Assembly: GCA_016288155.1 (NCBI GenBank)
Contig: JAEEYP010000062.1
Span: 1-38,875, forward strand
DNA: 38,875 nucleotides
Reading direction: 5' to 3'
From: Clostridiales bacterium
GTDB taxonomy: Bacteria; Bacillota; Clostridia; Oscillospirales; CAG-272
The translations under genes and the position numbers were made by a program. Positions within the stretch are counted from its first letter, which is position 1. Each line of letters starts with the position of its first letter. The notes below the pieces were generated by a model. The model saw only the letters and a program-made list of their open reading frames with translations, searched no databases and was not told the DNA's origin. Positions 7,716 through 16,077 of the stretch are shown one piece after another.

Positions 7716-9173
7716 ATGCAAAGAAAATGGATATGCCTTCTGCTCGCGGCGGCGCTCCTTCTGCCGCTCGCCGCCTGCGGCGGCGAGCCCGAGGCGCCCG
7801 CCGATACGACCGCCGCGCTCGATGAAGTATCCGAGACGCTTTTGTCGGAAACGGAGCCGGCCGCGCCGCTCTATCCGGACGCCGTGCCGGAGCTCGACTG
7901 TAACGGCGCCGCCTTCCGCGTCCTCCAGCATACCGTGAATACTCGTTTCTTTACGGACGACCAGCACGGAGAGAAGCTGAACGACGCCGTCTTCGAGCGC
8001 AACCGCACAATCGAGGAGCGCTTCCGTATCACGATCCCGGAGCCGCGCACGGTATCGTCCGCGGAAGATCTTTCGGAAATGCTCGTTACGCTGGTGCACA
8101 GCGGCGAGGACGCGTACGAGCTCGTCTTTCAGAACATGCGCACCGCCCGCGAGGACGTGGTCGCCGGTCTGCTCGGCAACTGGTACAGCCTCCCGTACAT
8201 GGATCTGACGCAGGCGTGGTACGACGACGCCATCCAGGAGGCAACGATCAACAACAAGCTTCTCCTCCTCGGCGGCGATCTGTCGCTCCCGTATCTCGGC
8301 AATCTGTGGATGGTCGCCTTCAATAAAGCGAAGGCGGAGGACTGGAACCTCGAGGAAGATCTGTATCAGACCGTCCGCGACGGCAAATGGACGCTCGACT
8401 ATCTCATGACGCTCGCGGAGAACGTGTACCAGGACGCGGACGGCAACGGAGAGAAGAACAAGGCAGATTTCTTCGGGTTCGTCGCGCTGAGCGGGGACGG
8501 CTCGCTCATCACCGCGTTTCTTTACGGCTGTGAGCAGACGCAGCTGACGATCACGGCGGACTACGAGGTCGAGCATACGCTGCTCAGCGAGCGCTCCATC
8601 GACCTGCTCAACAAGCTGACGAAGCTGTTCAACACGAATCCCGGTTCGTATTACGGAAAGGCGATCGACCGCTTCAGCGAAGGTCACGCGCTTTTCGCCA
8701 CGCTGCGCGTAAACCAGCTGATGAACGAGAAGATCGTCGACATGACGAACGATTTCGGCGTGCTGCCCGTTCCGAAATATGATGAGGGGCAAAAAGAGTA
8801 TCACACGATCCCGCAGTACGGCTGCTCCATCATGGAATTCCCGAAGACGGTGGCGAACCGCGCGATGCTCGGCGCGATCGTCGAGGCGATGAGCGCGCTC
8901 AGCTGGCGCGACGTCACGCCGATCTACTGCGAATCCGTGATCGAGCTGCGCAGCACGCGCGACGCGGAGTCGGCGGAAATGCTCCGCTTGATCCTCTCCA
9001 CCAGTATGATGGACTTCAACTACCTGTACGCGGGCACCGCCGGATGGGTGGACCGGATGCGGAACGTGATCCAGTATCCCGGTACGGCGGTCTCCTACAT
9101 CACGGAACGCCTGGATCCGATCGCAGACACGTACTATAAGGTGATCGACGTGCTGCTCGAGCCGGAAGAATAA
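7716..9173 (+). CDS. Extracellular solute-binding lipoprotein, second paralogue
   Basis: A 485-residue protein organised like the one at 3337: short basic start, hydrophobic core, lipobox LAAC with Cys21, a Thr/Glu-rich linker, then a substrate-binding fold. A calcium-loop-like segment (DADGNGEKNKADF) occurs at about residue 240, the same place as in the other paralogue. The endings of both proteins (YRDV or WRDV then IPxY or TPIYCES) are clearly related. The ATG at 7716 follows GGGGTGG; the in-frame GTG at 7707 is part of that ribosome-binding site. It has its own promoter and terminator and no permease neighbour. It probably delivers a sugar to a transporter encoded elsewhere. Confidence 0.88.
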   Translation: MQRKWICLLLAAALLLPLAACGGEPEAPADTTAALDEVSETLLSETEPAAPLYPDAVPELDCNGAAFRVLQHTVNTRFFTDDQHGEKLNDAVFERNRTIEERFRITIPEPRTVSSAEDLSEMLVTLVHSGEDAYELVFQNMRTAREDVVAGLLGNWYSLPYMDLTQAWYDDAIQEATINNKLLLLGGDLSLPYLGNLWMVAFNKAKAEDWNLEEDLYQTVRDGKWTLDYLMTLAENVYQDADGNGEKNKADFFGFVALSGDGSLITAFLYGCEQTQLTITADYEVEHTLLSERSIDLLNKLTKLFNTNPGSYYGKAIDRFSEGHALFATLRVNQLMNEKIVDMTNDFGVLPVPKYDEGQKEYHTIPQYGCSIMEFPKTVANRAMLGAIVEAMSALSWRDVTPIYCESVIELRSTRDAESAEMLRLILSTSMMDFNYLYAGTAGWVDRMRNVIQYPGTAVSYITERLDPIADTYYKVIDVLLEPEE

Positions 9174-9186
9174 GACAGAGCAAACG

Positions 9187-9232
9187 AAAAACGCCCGGTC
9201 GGACGCGGAGTCCGGTCGGGCGGTCGTTTTTC
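9187..9232. terminator. Bidirectional terminator between lipoprotein and iscU
   Basis: CGCCCG (9192-9197) and CGGAC (9200-9204) pair with GTCCG (9210-9214) and CGGGCG (9217-9222), with a small internal mismatch. On the plus strand it is followed by GTTTTT (9226-9231); on the minus strand by TTTTCG. It serves two convergent transcripts. Confidence 0.85.
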
Positions 9233-9243
9233 TGCGGCGTCCG

Positions 9244-9678
9244 TCAGGCGTCGCCGCAGTGCGCGCAGTGTTCGCAGTCGGGGAACAGGGAATGATCGTA
9301 CTCGATGCCGTTCTTCTCGTAGTAATCCTGAAGCGCTTTCTTGATCGCCTCTTCCGCCAGGACGGAGCAATGCATCTTGTATGCCGGAAGCCCGTCGAGC
9401 GCCTCGGCGACGGCCTTGTTCGTCAGCGCCATCGCCTCCGACACGGGCTTTCCCTTGATGAGCTCGGTCGCCATCGAGCTGGACGCGATGGCGGAGCCGC
9501 AGCCGAACGTCTCGAATTTGACGTCGGCGATGATGTCGTTCTCGATCTTCAGATAGATCTTCATGATGTCGCCGCACTTGGCGTTGCCGACCTCGCCGAC
9601 GCCGTCCGCGTCCTCGATCACGCCGACGTTCCGGGGATTTTTGAAATGATCCATCACCTTTTCGCTGTACAGTGCCAT
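9244..9678 (-). CDS. iscU: Iron-sulfur cluster scaffold protein IscU/NifU-like
   Basis: A 144-residue scaffold on which [2Fe-2S] clusters are assembled from sulfur supplied by the desulfurase upstream. The three cluster-binding cysteines are Cys35 (AKCGD, with the conserved Asp37), Cys60 (FGCGSA) and Cys104 (MHCSVLA). The C-terminus ends in CEHCAHC, a short cysteine-rich tail common in clostridial members. The start is the ATG at 9678, preceded by GAGGG lying across the iscS stop codon; iscS and iscU are only 10 bp apart. It is the last gene of the iscR-iscS-iscU operon. Confidence 0.96.
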   Translation of the reverse strand: MALYSEKVMDHFKNPRNVGVIEDADGVGEVGNAKCGDIMKIYLKIENDIIADVKFETFGCGSAIASSSMATELIKGKPVSEAMALTNKAVAEALDGLPAYKMHCSVLAEEAIKKALQDYYEKNGIEYDHSLFPDCEHCAHCGDA

Positions 9679-9688
9679 GGCGTTTCCC

Positions 9689-10888
9689 TCACTTGGTAAT
9701 AAATTCTTTTTTCCCGCTGACCAGATCGCGCCAAACGGGCGACATGCCGCGCAGATACTCCACGACCTCTGCGACCGCGCGGATCGTGCAGTCGATCTCC
9801 TCCTCCGTGTTCTCCTCGGAGAGGGAGAGGCGCAGCGAACCGTGCGCGATCTCGTGCGGCCTGCCGATGGCGAGCAGGACGTGGCTCGGATCGAGCGAGC
9901 CGGAGGTGCAGGCGGAGCCGGAGGAGGCGCAGATGCCCCGGTCGTCGAGGAGAAGGAGCAGCGATTCGCCCTCGATCCCCTCAAAGCAGAAGTTCACGTT
10001 GCCGGGCAGCCGATCCACGGCGTCCCCGTTGAGGACGGAATGGGGGATCGCCGAAAGACCGGCGATCAGCTTCCCGCGCAGCGCGGTCATCTTCCGTGCG
10101 TTTTCCTCAAGGCGGCCGCACGCCTCCTCGAGCGCCGCCGCCATGCCCATGACGGCGGGGATGTTTTCTGTGCCTGCCCGCTTGCCGCGCTCCTGGGCGC
10201 CGCCCTCGATGACGTTCCAGAGCCGGATGCCCTTTTTCGCATAGAGGAAACCGATCCCCTTCGGTCCGTGGAATTTGTGCGCCGAAACGGACAGCATGTC
10301 GATGTTCTGCGCGGCGGCGTCGACGGGAAGATGCCCCGCCGCCTGTACCGCGTCGGTGTGGAACGGCACGCCGGCGGCGCGGCAGACCGCGCCGATCTCC
10401 GCGATCGGCTGGATCGTGCCGATCTCGTTGTTCGCGTACATCACCGTCACGAGGCACGTGTCCTCGCGGATCGCTTCCTTCACCTGCTCCGGCCGCACGA
10501 CGCCGTTCTCCCCGACGCCGAGGAGCGTGACGGAAAAGCCCTCTTTCTCCAGCTTCTGCAGCGTGTGCAGGACGGCGTGATGCTCGATCGCCGTGGAGAC
10601 GATATGCCGCTTTCCTTTCTTCTCCCCGTTTCTTGCGGCGGAGAGGATCGCCTGATTGTCCGCTTCGCTGCCGCCGGAGGTAAAGGTGATCTCGCCCGGC
10701 GCCGCGCCGATGCAGCGGGCGACGCGCTCCCGCGCGTCGGCGAGCGCTTCCGCCGCCGCCTGTCCCGCGGAGTGGAGGCTGGACGGATTGCCGTACACCG
10801 TATCGAAGTACGGCGTCATCGCGTCGATCGCCGTCCGGCTCATTTTCGTCGTCGCGGCGTTGTCGAGGTATATGGTCCTTTTGTTCAT
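9689..10888 (-). CDS. iscS: Cysteine desulfurase (IscS/NifS)
   Basis: A 399-residue PLP enzyme that removes sulfur from L-cysteine as a persulfide and hands it to IscU. Visible landmarks are YLDNAATT at the N-terminus, His103-104 in IEHHAV, Asp179 in FHTDAVQ, the PLP lysine Lys205 in SAHKFHGPKG, and the catalytic loop cysteine Cys327 in SSGSACTSGS. The loop is of the group I (IscS/NifS) type. Length is typical. Its ATG follows AAGGG. It is co-transcribed with iscR (34-bp gap) and iscU. The cysteine synthesis genes across the divergent promoter would supply its substrate. Confidence 0.97.
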   Translation of the reverse strand: MNKRTIYLDNAATTKMSRTAIDAMTPYFDTVYGNPSSLHSAGQAAAEALADARERVARCIGAAPGEITFTSGGSEADNQAILSAARNGEKKGKRHIVSTAIEHHAVLHTLQKLEKEGFSVTLLGVGENGVVRPEQVKEAIREDTCLVTVMYANNEIGTIQPIAEIGAVCRAAGVPFHTDAVQAAGHLPVDAAAQNIDMLSVSAHKFHGPKGIGFLYAKKGIRLWNVIEGGAQERGKRAGTENIPAVMGMAAALEEACGRLEENARKMTALRGKLIAGLSAIPHSVLNGDAVDRLPGNVNFCFEGIEGESLLLLLDDRGICASSGSACTSGSLDPSHVLLAIGRPHEIAHGSLRLSLSEENTEEEIDCTIRAVAEVVEYLRGMSPVWRDLVSGKKEFITK

Positions 10889-10922
10889 TTTTCGTATCCC
10901 TTCCGAGTGATCCGATGCCGCG

Positions 10923-11363
10923 TCAGAGCACTGGATCGTTTGTGCCGCCGCGTTCCGCCATCTGATCGAGCACGGTCCTCAGCGTGATGCCGTCGAGATA
11001 TTCGTTTATGACGCTGTCGAGCCCCTTCCATATCGGCAGCACGGTGCAGCGTTCGCTGCGCGCGCAGGGAGCGTGCCGTTCCTCAAGACACGCGACCGGA
11101 CACAGTGAGCCCTCCGCCGCGCGGAGGACCTCACCGACGGTGTATTCCTGCGGCGCTTTGGCGAGCCGGTAGCCGCCGTACTTGCCGCCTTTTGCTTCGA
11201 GCATCAGGGAGATGCCGGGGATCGTGACGATCTGTTCCAGATATTTCTTTGAGATATCCTGCCTCGCCGCCGAATCCTTCAGCGGAACGTATCCGTCCTT
11301 CTGATGCTCGGCGATATCGAGCAGGGTGCGCAGCGCGTACCGTCCCCGCGTGGAGATCATCAT
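10923..11363 (-). CDS. iscR: Rrf2-family Fe-S-type regulator (IscR-like)
   Basis: A 146-residue winged-helix Rrf2 protein with the N-terminal ISTRGRYALR signature and KYGGYRLA wing. Four cysteines lie at positions 88, 92, 100 and 106; the last three have the position of the [2Fe-2S] ligands of IscR-type regulators (spacing C-X7-C-X5-C). The cluster-free CymR subgroup lacks such cysteines. It heads the iscR-iscS-iscU operon, so it should repress this operon when clusters are plentiful. The ATG at 11363 has AGGAGG eight bases upstream; the GTG at 11372 overlaps that site and is rejected. Matching operator-like sites lie at its own promoter and at the divergent LysR promoter. Confidence 0.93.
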   Translation of the reverse strand: MMISTRGRYALRTLLDIAEHQKDGYVPLKDSAARQDISKKYLEQIVTIPGISLMLEAKGGKYGGYRLAKAPQEYTVGEVLRAAEGSLCPVACLEERHAPCARSERCTVLPIWKGLDSVINEYLDGITLRTVLDQMAERGGTNDPVL

Positions 11364-11421
11364 ACGGCTCACCTCCTGTTGCTTATGGACGTTTGAAAAC
11401 CTACCGGATCACTATGCGTAT

Positions 11422-11450
11422 AGTATACACGAAAAAACCTACTTTGTCAA
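11422..11450 (-). promoter_or_regulatory. Promoter of the iscR-iscS-iscU operon
   Basis: On the minus strand TTGACA (11445-11450), 17-bp spacer, TATACT (11422-11427), about 60 bp upstream of the iscR start. The -35 box lies inside the operator-like site 11438-11454. Confidence 0.9.
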
Positions 11451-11454
11451 TAGG
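11438..11454. promoter_or_regulatory. Putative Rrf2 operator, site 1 (isc promoter)
   Basis: CCTAC-N7-ATAGG, an imperfect inverted repeat of 17 bp covering the -35 box of the isc promoter. Its arms and spacing match site 2 at 11528-11544. Binding by the adjacent Rrf2 protein is inferred from position. Confidence 0.65.
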
Positions 11455-11497
11455 CAAACGACGGTATCTCCGTTTTTTTGAATTTCGTTATCCGTCC

Positions 11498-11526
11498 TTG
11501 ACATCGGGCGATGCGCATGATATAAT
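11498..11526 (+). promoter_or_regulatory. Consensus promoter of the LysR gene
   Basis: TTGACA (11498-11503) and TATAAT (11521-11526), both perfect, with a 17-bp spacer. It faces away from the isc promoter, leaving a leader of about 95 bases before the LysR start at 11629. The operator-like site 2 begins two bases after the -10 box. Confidence 0.9.
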
Positions 11527-11527
11527 A

Positions 11528-11544
11528 CCTACAAATCCAATAGG
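11528..11544. promoter_or_regulatory. Putative Rrf2 operator, site 2 (LysR promoter)
   Basis: CCTAC-N7-ATAGG, extended by flanking bases to ATACCTA...TAGGTAT, so a 7-bp inverted repeat. It covers the expected transcription start of the LysR gene. It matches site 1 in arm sequence and spacing. Confidence 0.65.
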
Positions 11545-11628
11545 TATAAGAAGCGGGCAGGCGTCCGGACGGGCGCCGACGCGCCGCGCGTCGGCACCCT
11601 ATTGACCGGCGGCGTTACGGAGGACAGT

Positions 11629-12546
11629 ATGACCATACAGCAGCTGAAATACGCGGTCGTGATCGCGGAGACCGGTTCGCTGAACAAGGCGGCGGAGCTT
11701 TTGTACGTCGCGCAGCCGTCGCTCACCCATGCGGTCAGGGATCTCGAAGGGGAGATCGGGATCACGATCTTCAACCGCAACGCGAAAGGGACGACGCTGA
11801 CGAACGACGGCGCGGAATTCATGCAGTACGCGCGGCAGACGATCTGGCAGTACGACATGCTCTGCGAAAAATACGGCAGAAACGGCGTCCTGAAAAAGAA
11901 ATTCGGGATATCGACCCAGCATTACTCGTTCGCCGTCAAGAGCTTCGTCGAAATGGTGAAGCACTTCGGCACGGACGAATACGAATTCGCGATCCGCGAG
12001 ACGAAGACGAAGGAGGTCATCGACGACGTGGCGTCGGGGAGGAGCGAGATCGGCATCCTGTACGAAAGCGACTTCAACCGCAGCGCGATCGACAAGATCC
12101 TCCGCGCAAGCGAGCTGGCGTTTTCCCCGCTGATCGAATGCGACGCGTTCGTCTATCTCTGGAAGGGGCATCCGCTCGCGAAAGAGAAGTCGATCCGGTT
12201 CGCGGATCTTGCGCCGTATCCCTGCCTTTCCTTTGAGCAGGACGCCGGTTCCTTCTACTACGCGGAGGAGCTGCTCAGCACCGCCGAGTACCCGCGGACG
12301 ATCAAGGCGAACGACCGCGCGACGATGCTCAATCTGATGGTCGGGCTGAACGGGTATACGCTCTGCTCCGGCATCATCTGCGAGGAGCTGAACGGCGACG
12401 ACTTCATCGCCGTGCCGTTCGAGGCGGACGAGGGCGTGATCGGAAGCCGGATGGAGATCGGCTATATCACGAAAAAGAACATGATCCTCAGCAAGATGGC
12501 GACGCTGTATATAGAAGAAATCAAGAAGTACCTCGCCGGGCTATAG
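11629..12546 (+). CDS. LysR-family regulator, probably of the following cysteine genes
   Basis: A 305-residue LysR protein. The winged helix-turn-helix is at about residues 1-60 (SLNKAAELLYVAQPSLTHAV, a canonical LysR recognition helix), followed by a linker helix and a two-lobed effector domain. The ATG at 11629 follows GGAGG; the ORF could be extended to 11602 but that adds residues ahead of the ribosome-binding site. It precedes an O-acetylhomoserine sulfhydrylase and cysK, so a role in sulfur amino acid control, sensing a precursor such as O-acetylserine, is a reasonable inference from known LysR regulators such as CysB and CysL. Its own promoter carries the Rrf2-type site. Confidence 0.92.
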   Translation: MTIQQLKYAVVIAETGSLNKAAELLYVAQPSLTHAVRDLEGEIGITIFNRNAKGTTLTNDGAEFMQYARQTIWQYDMLCEKYGRNGVLKKKFGISTQHYSFAVKSFVEMVKHFGTDEYEFAIRETKTKEVIDDVASGRSEIGILYESDFNRSAIDKILRASELAFSPLIECDAFVYLWKGHPLAKEKSIRFADLAPYPCLSFEQDAGSFYYAEELLSTAEYPRTIKANDRATMLNLMVGLNGYTLCSGIICEELNGDDFIAVPFEADEGVIGSRMEIGYITKKNMILSKMATLYIEEIKKYLAGL

Positions 12547-12560
12547 CCTCAGGCTATAGC
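12540..12560. promoter_or_regulatory. Inverted repeat overlapping the LysR stop codon
   Basis: GCTATAGCC (12540-12548) and GGCTATAGC (12552-12560) pair perfectly around TCA. No T-run follows, so it is a poor intrinsic terminator. It lies about 20 bp upstream of the -35 box of the next gene and could be a LysR binding site. Confidence 0.5.
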
Positions 12561-12579
12561 TGCGTATCGGATCGCGGTA

Positions 12580-12609
12580 TTGGACAAACGGGGAAAAGCG
12601 GTGTATAAT
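12580..12609 (+). promoter_or_regulatory. Promoter of the sulfhydrylase-cysK pair
   Basis: TTGGAC (12580-12585), 18-bp spacer, perfect TATAAT (12604-12609), or equally TGGACA with 17 bp. It is 68 bp upstream of the start codon. Confidence 0.75.
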
Positions 12610-12677
12610 AGTCGCAGAAAACAAAAAAGGCGCAGCAAAGCTCCGATCCGCAGACAGAAAATAGAAAGAGGTACGAA

Positions 12678-13964
12678 ATGAGCAGCTACAGATTTGAAAC
12701 GCTCCAGCTCCACGTAGGGCAGGAGCAGCCCGACCCGGCGACCGACGCGAGAGCGGTGCCGATCTATCAGACGACGTCCTACGTATTCCACGACAGCGCC
12801 CACGCGGCGGCGCGCTTCGGCCTCGCCGATCCGGGCAACATCTACGGCAGACTGACCAACTCGACGCAGGACGTGCTCGAAAAACGGGTCGCGGCGCTCG
12901 AGGGCGGCGTCGCGGCGCTCGCGCTCGCGTCCGGCGCGGCGGCGATCACCTACGCGATCGAGGCGCTGGCGCAGAAGGGCGACCACGTCGTCGCGCAGAA
13001 GACGATCTACGGCGGCAGCTACAATCTCCTCGCGCACACGCTCCCGCAGTACGGCGTCGAGACGTCCTTCGTCGATATCCACGATCTCGGGGAAGTGAAA
13101 GCGGCGATCCGTCCGAACACGAAGGCGATCTTCATCGAGACGCTCGGCAACCCGAACAGCGACATCCCGGACGTCGACGCGATCGCAGAGATCGCCCACG
13201 CGCGGGGCATCCCCGTCGTGATCGACAACACCTTCGGCACGCCGTATCTCATCCGCCCGATCGAGCACGGCGCCGACGTCGTCGTCCATTCCGCGACGAA
13301 ATTCCTCGGCGGCCACGGCACGACGCTCGGCGGCATCATCGTGGACAGCGGCAAATTCGACTGGAAAGCGCACGCGGACCGGTACGCGCCGATCGCGAAG
13401 CCGAATCCGAGCTATCACGGGATCTCCTTCGCCGACGCCGTCGGTCCGGCGGCGTACGTCACCTACGTCCGCGCGATCCTCCTCCGCGATACCGGCGCCG
13501 CGATCTCGCCGTTCAACGCGTTCCTCCTCCTCCAGGGCATCGAGACGCTGTCGCTGCGGCTGGAACGGCACGCGGAGAACACGAAGAAGGTCGTCGCGTA
13601 TCTCGCGAGCCATCCGCTCGTGGAACGGGTCAATCACCCGTCGCTCCCCGATCACCCGCAGCACGCGCTGTACGAAAAGTATTTTCCGAACGGCGGCGCG
13701 TCGATCTTCACCTTCGATATCAAGGGCGGACGGGACGAAGCGTGGAAGTTCATCGACCATCTGACGATCTTCTCGCTGCTCGCCAACGTGGCGGACGTCA
13801 AGTCGCTCGTCATCCATCCGGCGTCCACGACGCATTCCCAGCTCTCGCCCGAGGAGCTTGAGAGCCAGAACATCCGTCAGAGCACGATCCGCCTCTCGAT
13901 CGGCACGGAACATATCGACGACATCATCGCGGATCTCGAAGCCGGCTTCGCCGCGCTGCGGTGA
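12678..13964 (+). CDS. O-acetylhomoserine sulfhydrylase (Cys/Met metabolism PLP enzyme)
   Basis: A 428-residue PLP enzyme of the MetB/MetC/MetY family. The PLP lysine is Lys208 in [11 protein letters not shown], preceded by the PLP-binding Asp183 in [12 protein letters not shown]. The length and the N-terminal [10 protein letters not shown] and [13 protein letters not shown] segments are typical of the O-acetylhomoserine sulfhydrylase group (MetY) rather than the shorter cystathionine enzymes. It makes homocysteine from O-acetylhomoserine and sulfide in the cytoplasm. The start follows AAGAGG. It is co-transcribed with cysK (41-bp gap), so both sulfide-fixing routes lie under one promoter. 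Confidence 0.92.
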   Translation: MSSYRFETLQLHVGQEQPDPATDARAVPIYQTTSYVFHDSAHAAARFGLADPGNIYGRLTNSTQDVLEKRVAALEGGVAALALASGAAAITYAIEALAQKGDHVVAQKTIYGGSYNLLAHTLPQYGVETSFVDIHDLGEVKAAIRPNTKAIFIETLGNPNSDIPDVDAIAEIAHARGIPVVIDNTFGTPYLIRPIEHGADVVVHSATKFLGGHGTTLGGIIVDSGKFDWKAHADRYAPIAKPNPSYHGISFADAVGPAAYVTYVRAILLRDTGAAISPFNAFLLLQGIETLSLRLERHAENTKKVVAYLASHPLVERVNHPSLPDHPQHALYEKYFPNGGASIFTFDIKGGRDEAWKFIDHLTIFSLLANVADVKSLVIHPASTTHSQLSPEELESQNIRQSTIRLSIGTEHIDDIIADLEAGFAALR

Positions 13965-14005
13965 GCCCCATCCCATCACAAATCATAGAACAGGAGAATA
14001 GAGAC

Positions 14006-14941
14006 ATGGCAAACGTTTACAAGGGAACGCTCGGACTGATCGGCAACACGCCGCTCGTGGAGACCGTCAACCTGGAAAAACTGCTCGGGCTGGAGGCGAA
14101 ACTCATCGTCAAGCTCGAATACTTCAATCCGGCGGGGAGCGTCAAGGACCGCATTGCCAAGGCGATGATCGAGGACGCGGAGGAGAAGGGGATACTCAAG
14201 GCGGATTCCGTCATCATCGAGCCGACCTCCGGAAACACCGGCATCGGTCTTGCCGCCATCGCCGCGGCGAAGGGCTACCGCATCATTCTGACGATGCCCG
14301 AGACGATGAGCGTGGAACGGCGGAACATCCTCAAAGCGTACGGCGCCGAGATCGTTCTGACGGAGGGCGCGAAGGGCATGAAGGGCGCCATCGCCAAGGC
14401 GGAAGAGCTCGCGGCGGAGATCCCGAACAGCTTTATCCCCGGTCAGTTCGTCAATCCGGCGAATCCGGCGGTCCATCGCGCGACGACCGGTCCGGAGATC
14501 TGGCACGATACGGACGGTACGGTGGATATCTTCGTCGCCGGCGTCGGCACGGGCGGCACGATCACGGGCACGGGCGAATACCTGAAGGAGCAGAAGTCTT
14601 CCGTCCAGGTCGTCGCCGTCGAGCCGGAGAGTTCCCCCGTCCTTTCGGAGGGGAAGTCCGGTCCGCACAAGATCCAGGGGATCGGCGCGGGCTTCGTCCC
14701 CGACGTGCTGAACACGAAGGTCTACGACGAGGTCGTCAAGGTCGCCAACGAGGACGCCTTCGCCGCCGCGAAACTGCTCGCAAAGAAAGAGGGCATCTCC
14801 GTCGGCATTTCGTCCGGCGCGGCGCTCCATGCGGCGATCGGGCTGGCGAAGCGGCCGGAGAACAAGGGCAAGATCATCGTGGCGCTGCTGCCCGACAGCG
14901 GCGACCGGTATTACTCCACGCCGCTCTTTACCGAAGCGTAA
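14006..14941 (+). CDS. cysK: Cysteine synthase A (O-acetylserine sulfhydrylase)
   Basis: A 311-residue fold type II PLP enzyme that makes L-cysteine from O-acetylserine and sulfide. The PLP lysine is Lys47 in [10 protein letters not shown], the phosphate/substrate loop TSGNTG is at 74-79, and the glycine loop GTGGTITG follows near residue 180. The start ATG at 14006 has AGGAG nine bases upstream; the frame is open to 13961 but that part overlaps the upstream gene. It would supply cysteine to IscS. In Bacillus, CysK also partners the Rrf2 protein CymR; whether this occurs with the Rrf2 protein here is unknown. Confidence 0.97.
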   Translation: MANVYKGTLGLIGNTPLVETVNLEKLLGLEAKLIVKLEYFNPAGSVKDRIAKAMIEDAEEKGILKADSVIIEPTSGNTGIGLAAIAAAKGYRIILTMPETMSVERRNILKAYGAEIVLTEGAKGMKGAIAKAEELAAEIPNSFIPGQFVNPANPAVHRATTGPEIWHDTDGTVDIFVAGVGTGGTITGTGEYLKEQKSSVQVVAVEPESSPVLSEGKSGPHKIQGIGAGFVPDVLNTKVYDEVVKVANEDAFAAAKLLAKKEGISVGISSGAALHAAIGLAKRPENKGKIIVALLPDSGDRYYSTPLFTEA

Positions 14942-14966
14942 ACGGCGATCTGCAAAAACGGCAAAA

Positions 14967-15000
14967 AAAGCTCCGGCGCGTTTCCCCGCGCCGGAGCTTT
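14967..15000. terminator. Bidirectional terminator after cysK
   Basis: AAAGCTCCGGCGCG (14967-14980) pairs perfectly with CGCGCCGGAGCTTT (14987-15000). The plus strand ends in TTTTATT; the minus strand runs on into seven Ts. It also ends the convergent STAS operon. Confidence 0.93.
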
Positions 15001-15102
15001 TATTGCCGCACCGCGCCTGAGCCGGTGCATGAGCCGCATCCGATCTCCTCATCGGCTGCGCGGCGCGCCCGATCGTTTGCGCGATCCGGGCGATCCCGCG
15101 TT

Positions 15103-15402
15103 TTACGGAAGGATCGACAAAATGTCCGAAAAGCCGGTGACCTCGAAGATCTCCCGGATCGTTTCGTTCACGTTCGTCACCTTCATGTCGCCCTGCTTGT
15201 TCATGACCTTCTGCGCGGAGAGCAGCACGCGCAGACCGGCGGAGGATATGTACTCGAGCTTTTCCAGATCGAGCGTGAGGGACGTCACGCCGTCAAGCGA
15301 CGCCTTGATCTCCGCTTCCAGTTCCGGCGCGGTGATCGTGTCCAGCCTTCCCTCGAGGGCGAGGGTGAGAGCGGTCCCGTTCTGCGTTTTGGCGATCGTC
15401 AT
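15103..15402 (-). CDS. STAS-domain anti-sigma factor antagonist (SpoIIAA/RsbV-like)
   Basis: A 99-residue single STAS domain. The segment YISSAGLRVL (51-60) is the phosphorylation-site loop of SpoIIAA/RsbV-type antagonists, with Ser53/Ser54 as the likely phosphorylated residue. Family members switch partners: unphosphorylated, they bind an anti-sigma kinase and free a sigma factor. It is 31 bp downstream of a gene with a kinase-like N-terminal segment, a typical operon arrangement. The start has AGAGGA upstream. No sigma factor gene is adjacent, so the final target is not known. Confidence 0.92.
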   Translation of the reverse strand: MTIAKTQNGTALTLALEGRLDTITAPELEAEIKASLDGVTSLTLDLEKLEYISSAGLRVLLSAQKVMNKQGDMKVTNVNETIREIFEVTGFSDILSILP

Positions 15403-15433
15403 GGTGTTGTCCTCTTTTCTGTATTATTTTGGA

Positions 15434-16039
15434 TCAAAACGTTTTGTATACGGCGATCTCGACGTTCGCGCCGAGGATGCTGACCTTGACGTCGTCGGCG
15501 ATGTTGGCGACGATGGATTTTTCAAGTTCATCCCACGCCGCGGACGCTTCGGGGCTTTCTCCGAGGTGCTGCTGCACCATATTCCGATACATCGCCATCG
15601 ACCACACGGACGCCGCCTCGCCGCTGATGCTGCCCCCCGCGCCGGCGGAACCGGCGAGCGCCATCGCGTAGGGGAGCGTTTCTTTCGAAGAGAGCAGCAT
15701 GTCCGCGATCATCACGCGGATCTTCCCCATAAAGCTCACGGCGGCGGCGTTCTTCCCGCTCGAGGAGGCGGCGAGGAACTGCGCGTGCATGTCGTCGGTC
15801 ATCTTTACCTCCGACTTCATATGGAGCTCGAAACTTCCTCCCTCGGTCTCTGCCCAGTAGTTTGCCTCCACCTCTCCGGCGATCCCGCGGAGCATCCCGA
15901 ACAGTTCCTCGGCGAGAAGGCGAAGGTGTAAAACCGACTTTTTGTCCAGCCCCGCGTCGCTCCCGAGCTTTTCGGTGAGCGCGAGCGCTTCCTTTATCCC
16001 GATCCCTTGGCTCGTCACGACGATCGGTCCCGTTTTCAT
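15434..16039 (-). CDS. Anti-sigma/GHKL ATPase-like partner of the STAS protein
   Basis: A 201-residue protein. An early helix, HLRLLAEELFGMLRG (about 39-53), resembles the N-box region of RsbW/SpoIIAB-type GHKL kinases, but the usual Asn after the Glu pair is not where expected. No clear glycine-rich ATP lid is seen; a Gly/Ala/Ser-rich stretch lies in the middle. It may be a diverged, perhaps inactive, kinase that binds the downstream STAS protein. The ATG at 16039 has AGGAGG eight bases upstream; the longer frame to 16087 crosses the promoter and is rejected. Family call is tentative. Confidence 0.65.
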   Translation of the reverse strand: MKTGPIVVTSQGIGIKEALALTEKLGSDAGLDKKSVLHLRLLAEELFGMLRGIAGEVEANYWAETEGGSFELHMKSEVKMTDDMHAQFLAASSSGKNAAAVSFMGKIRVMIADMLLSSKETLPYAMALAGSAGAGGSISGEAASVWSMAMYRNMVQQHLGESPEASAAWDELEKSIVANIADDVKVSILGANVEIAVYKTF

Positions 16040-16077
16040 ATGCGTGTCCTCCTGTCCTGTTTCGTCATTACGGTAGT

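Noticed and set aside
9679..9984. An N-terminal extension of iscU.
   Set aside because: It overlaps iscS in another frame and is arginine- and serine-rich; the true start has a ribosome-binding site across the iscS stop.
12610..12677. SAM or T-box riboswitch before the sulfhydrylase gene.
   Set aside because: The leader is too short and I see no conserved riboswitch core.
15061..15093. Separate terminator for the STAS operon at an imperfect stem (15067-15091).
   Set aside because: No T-run follows on the minus strand; the strong bidirectional terminator at 14967-15000 is a better candidate.
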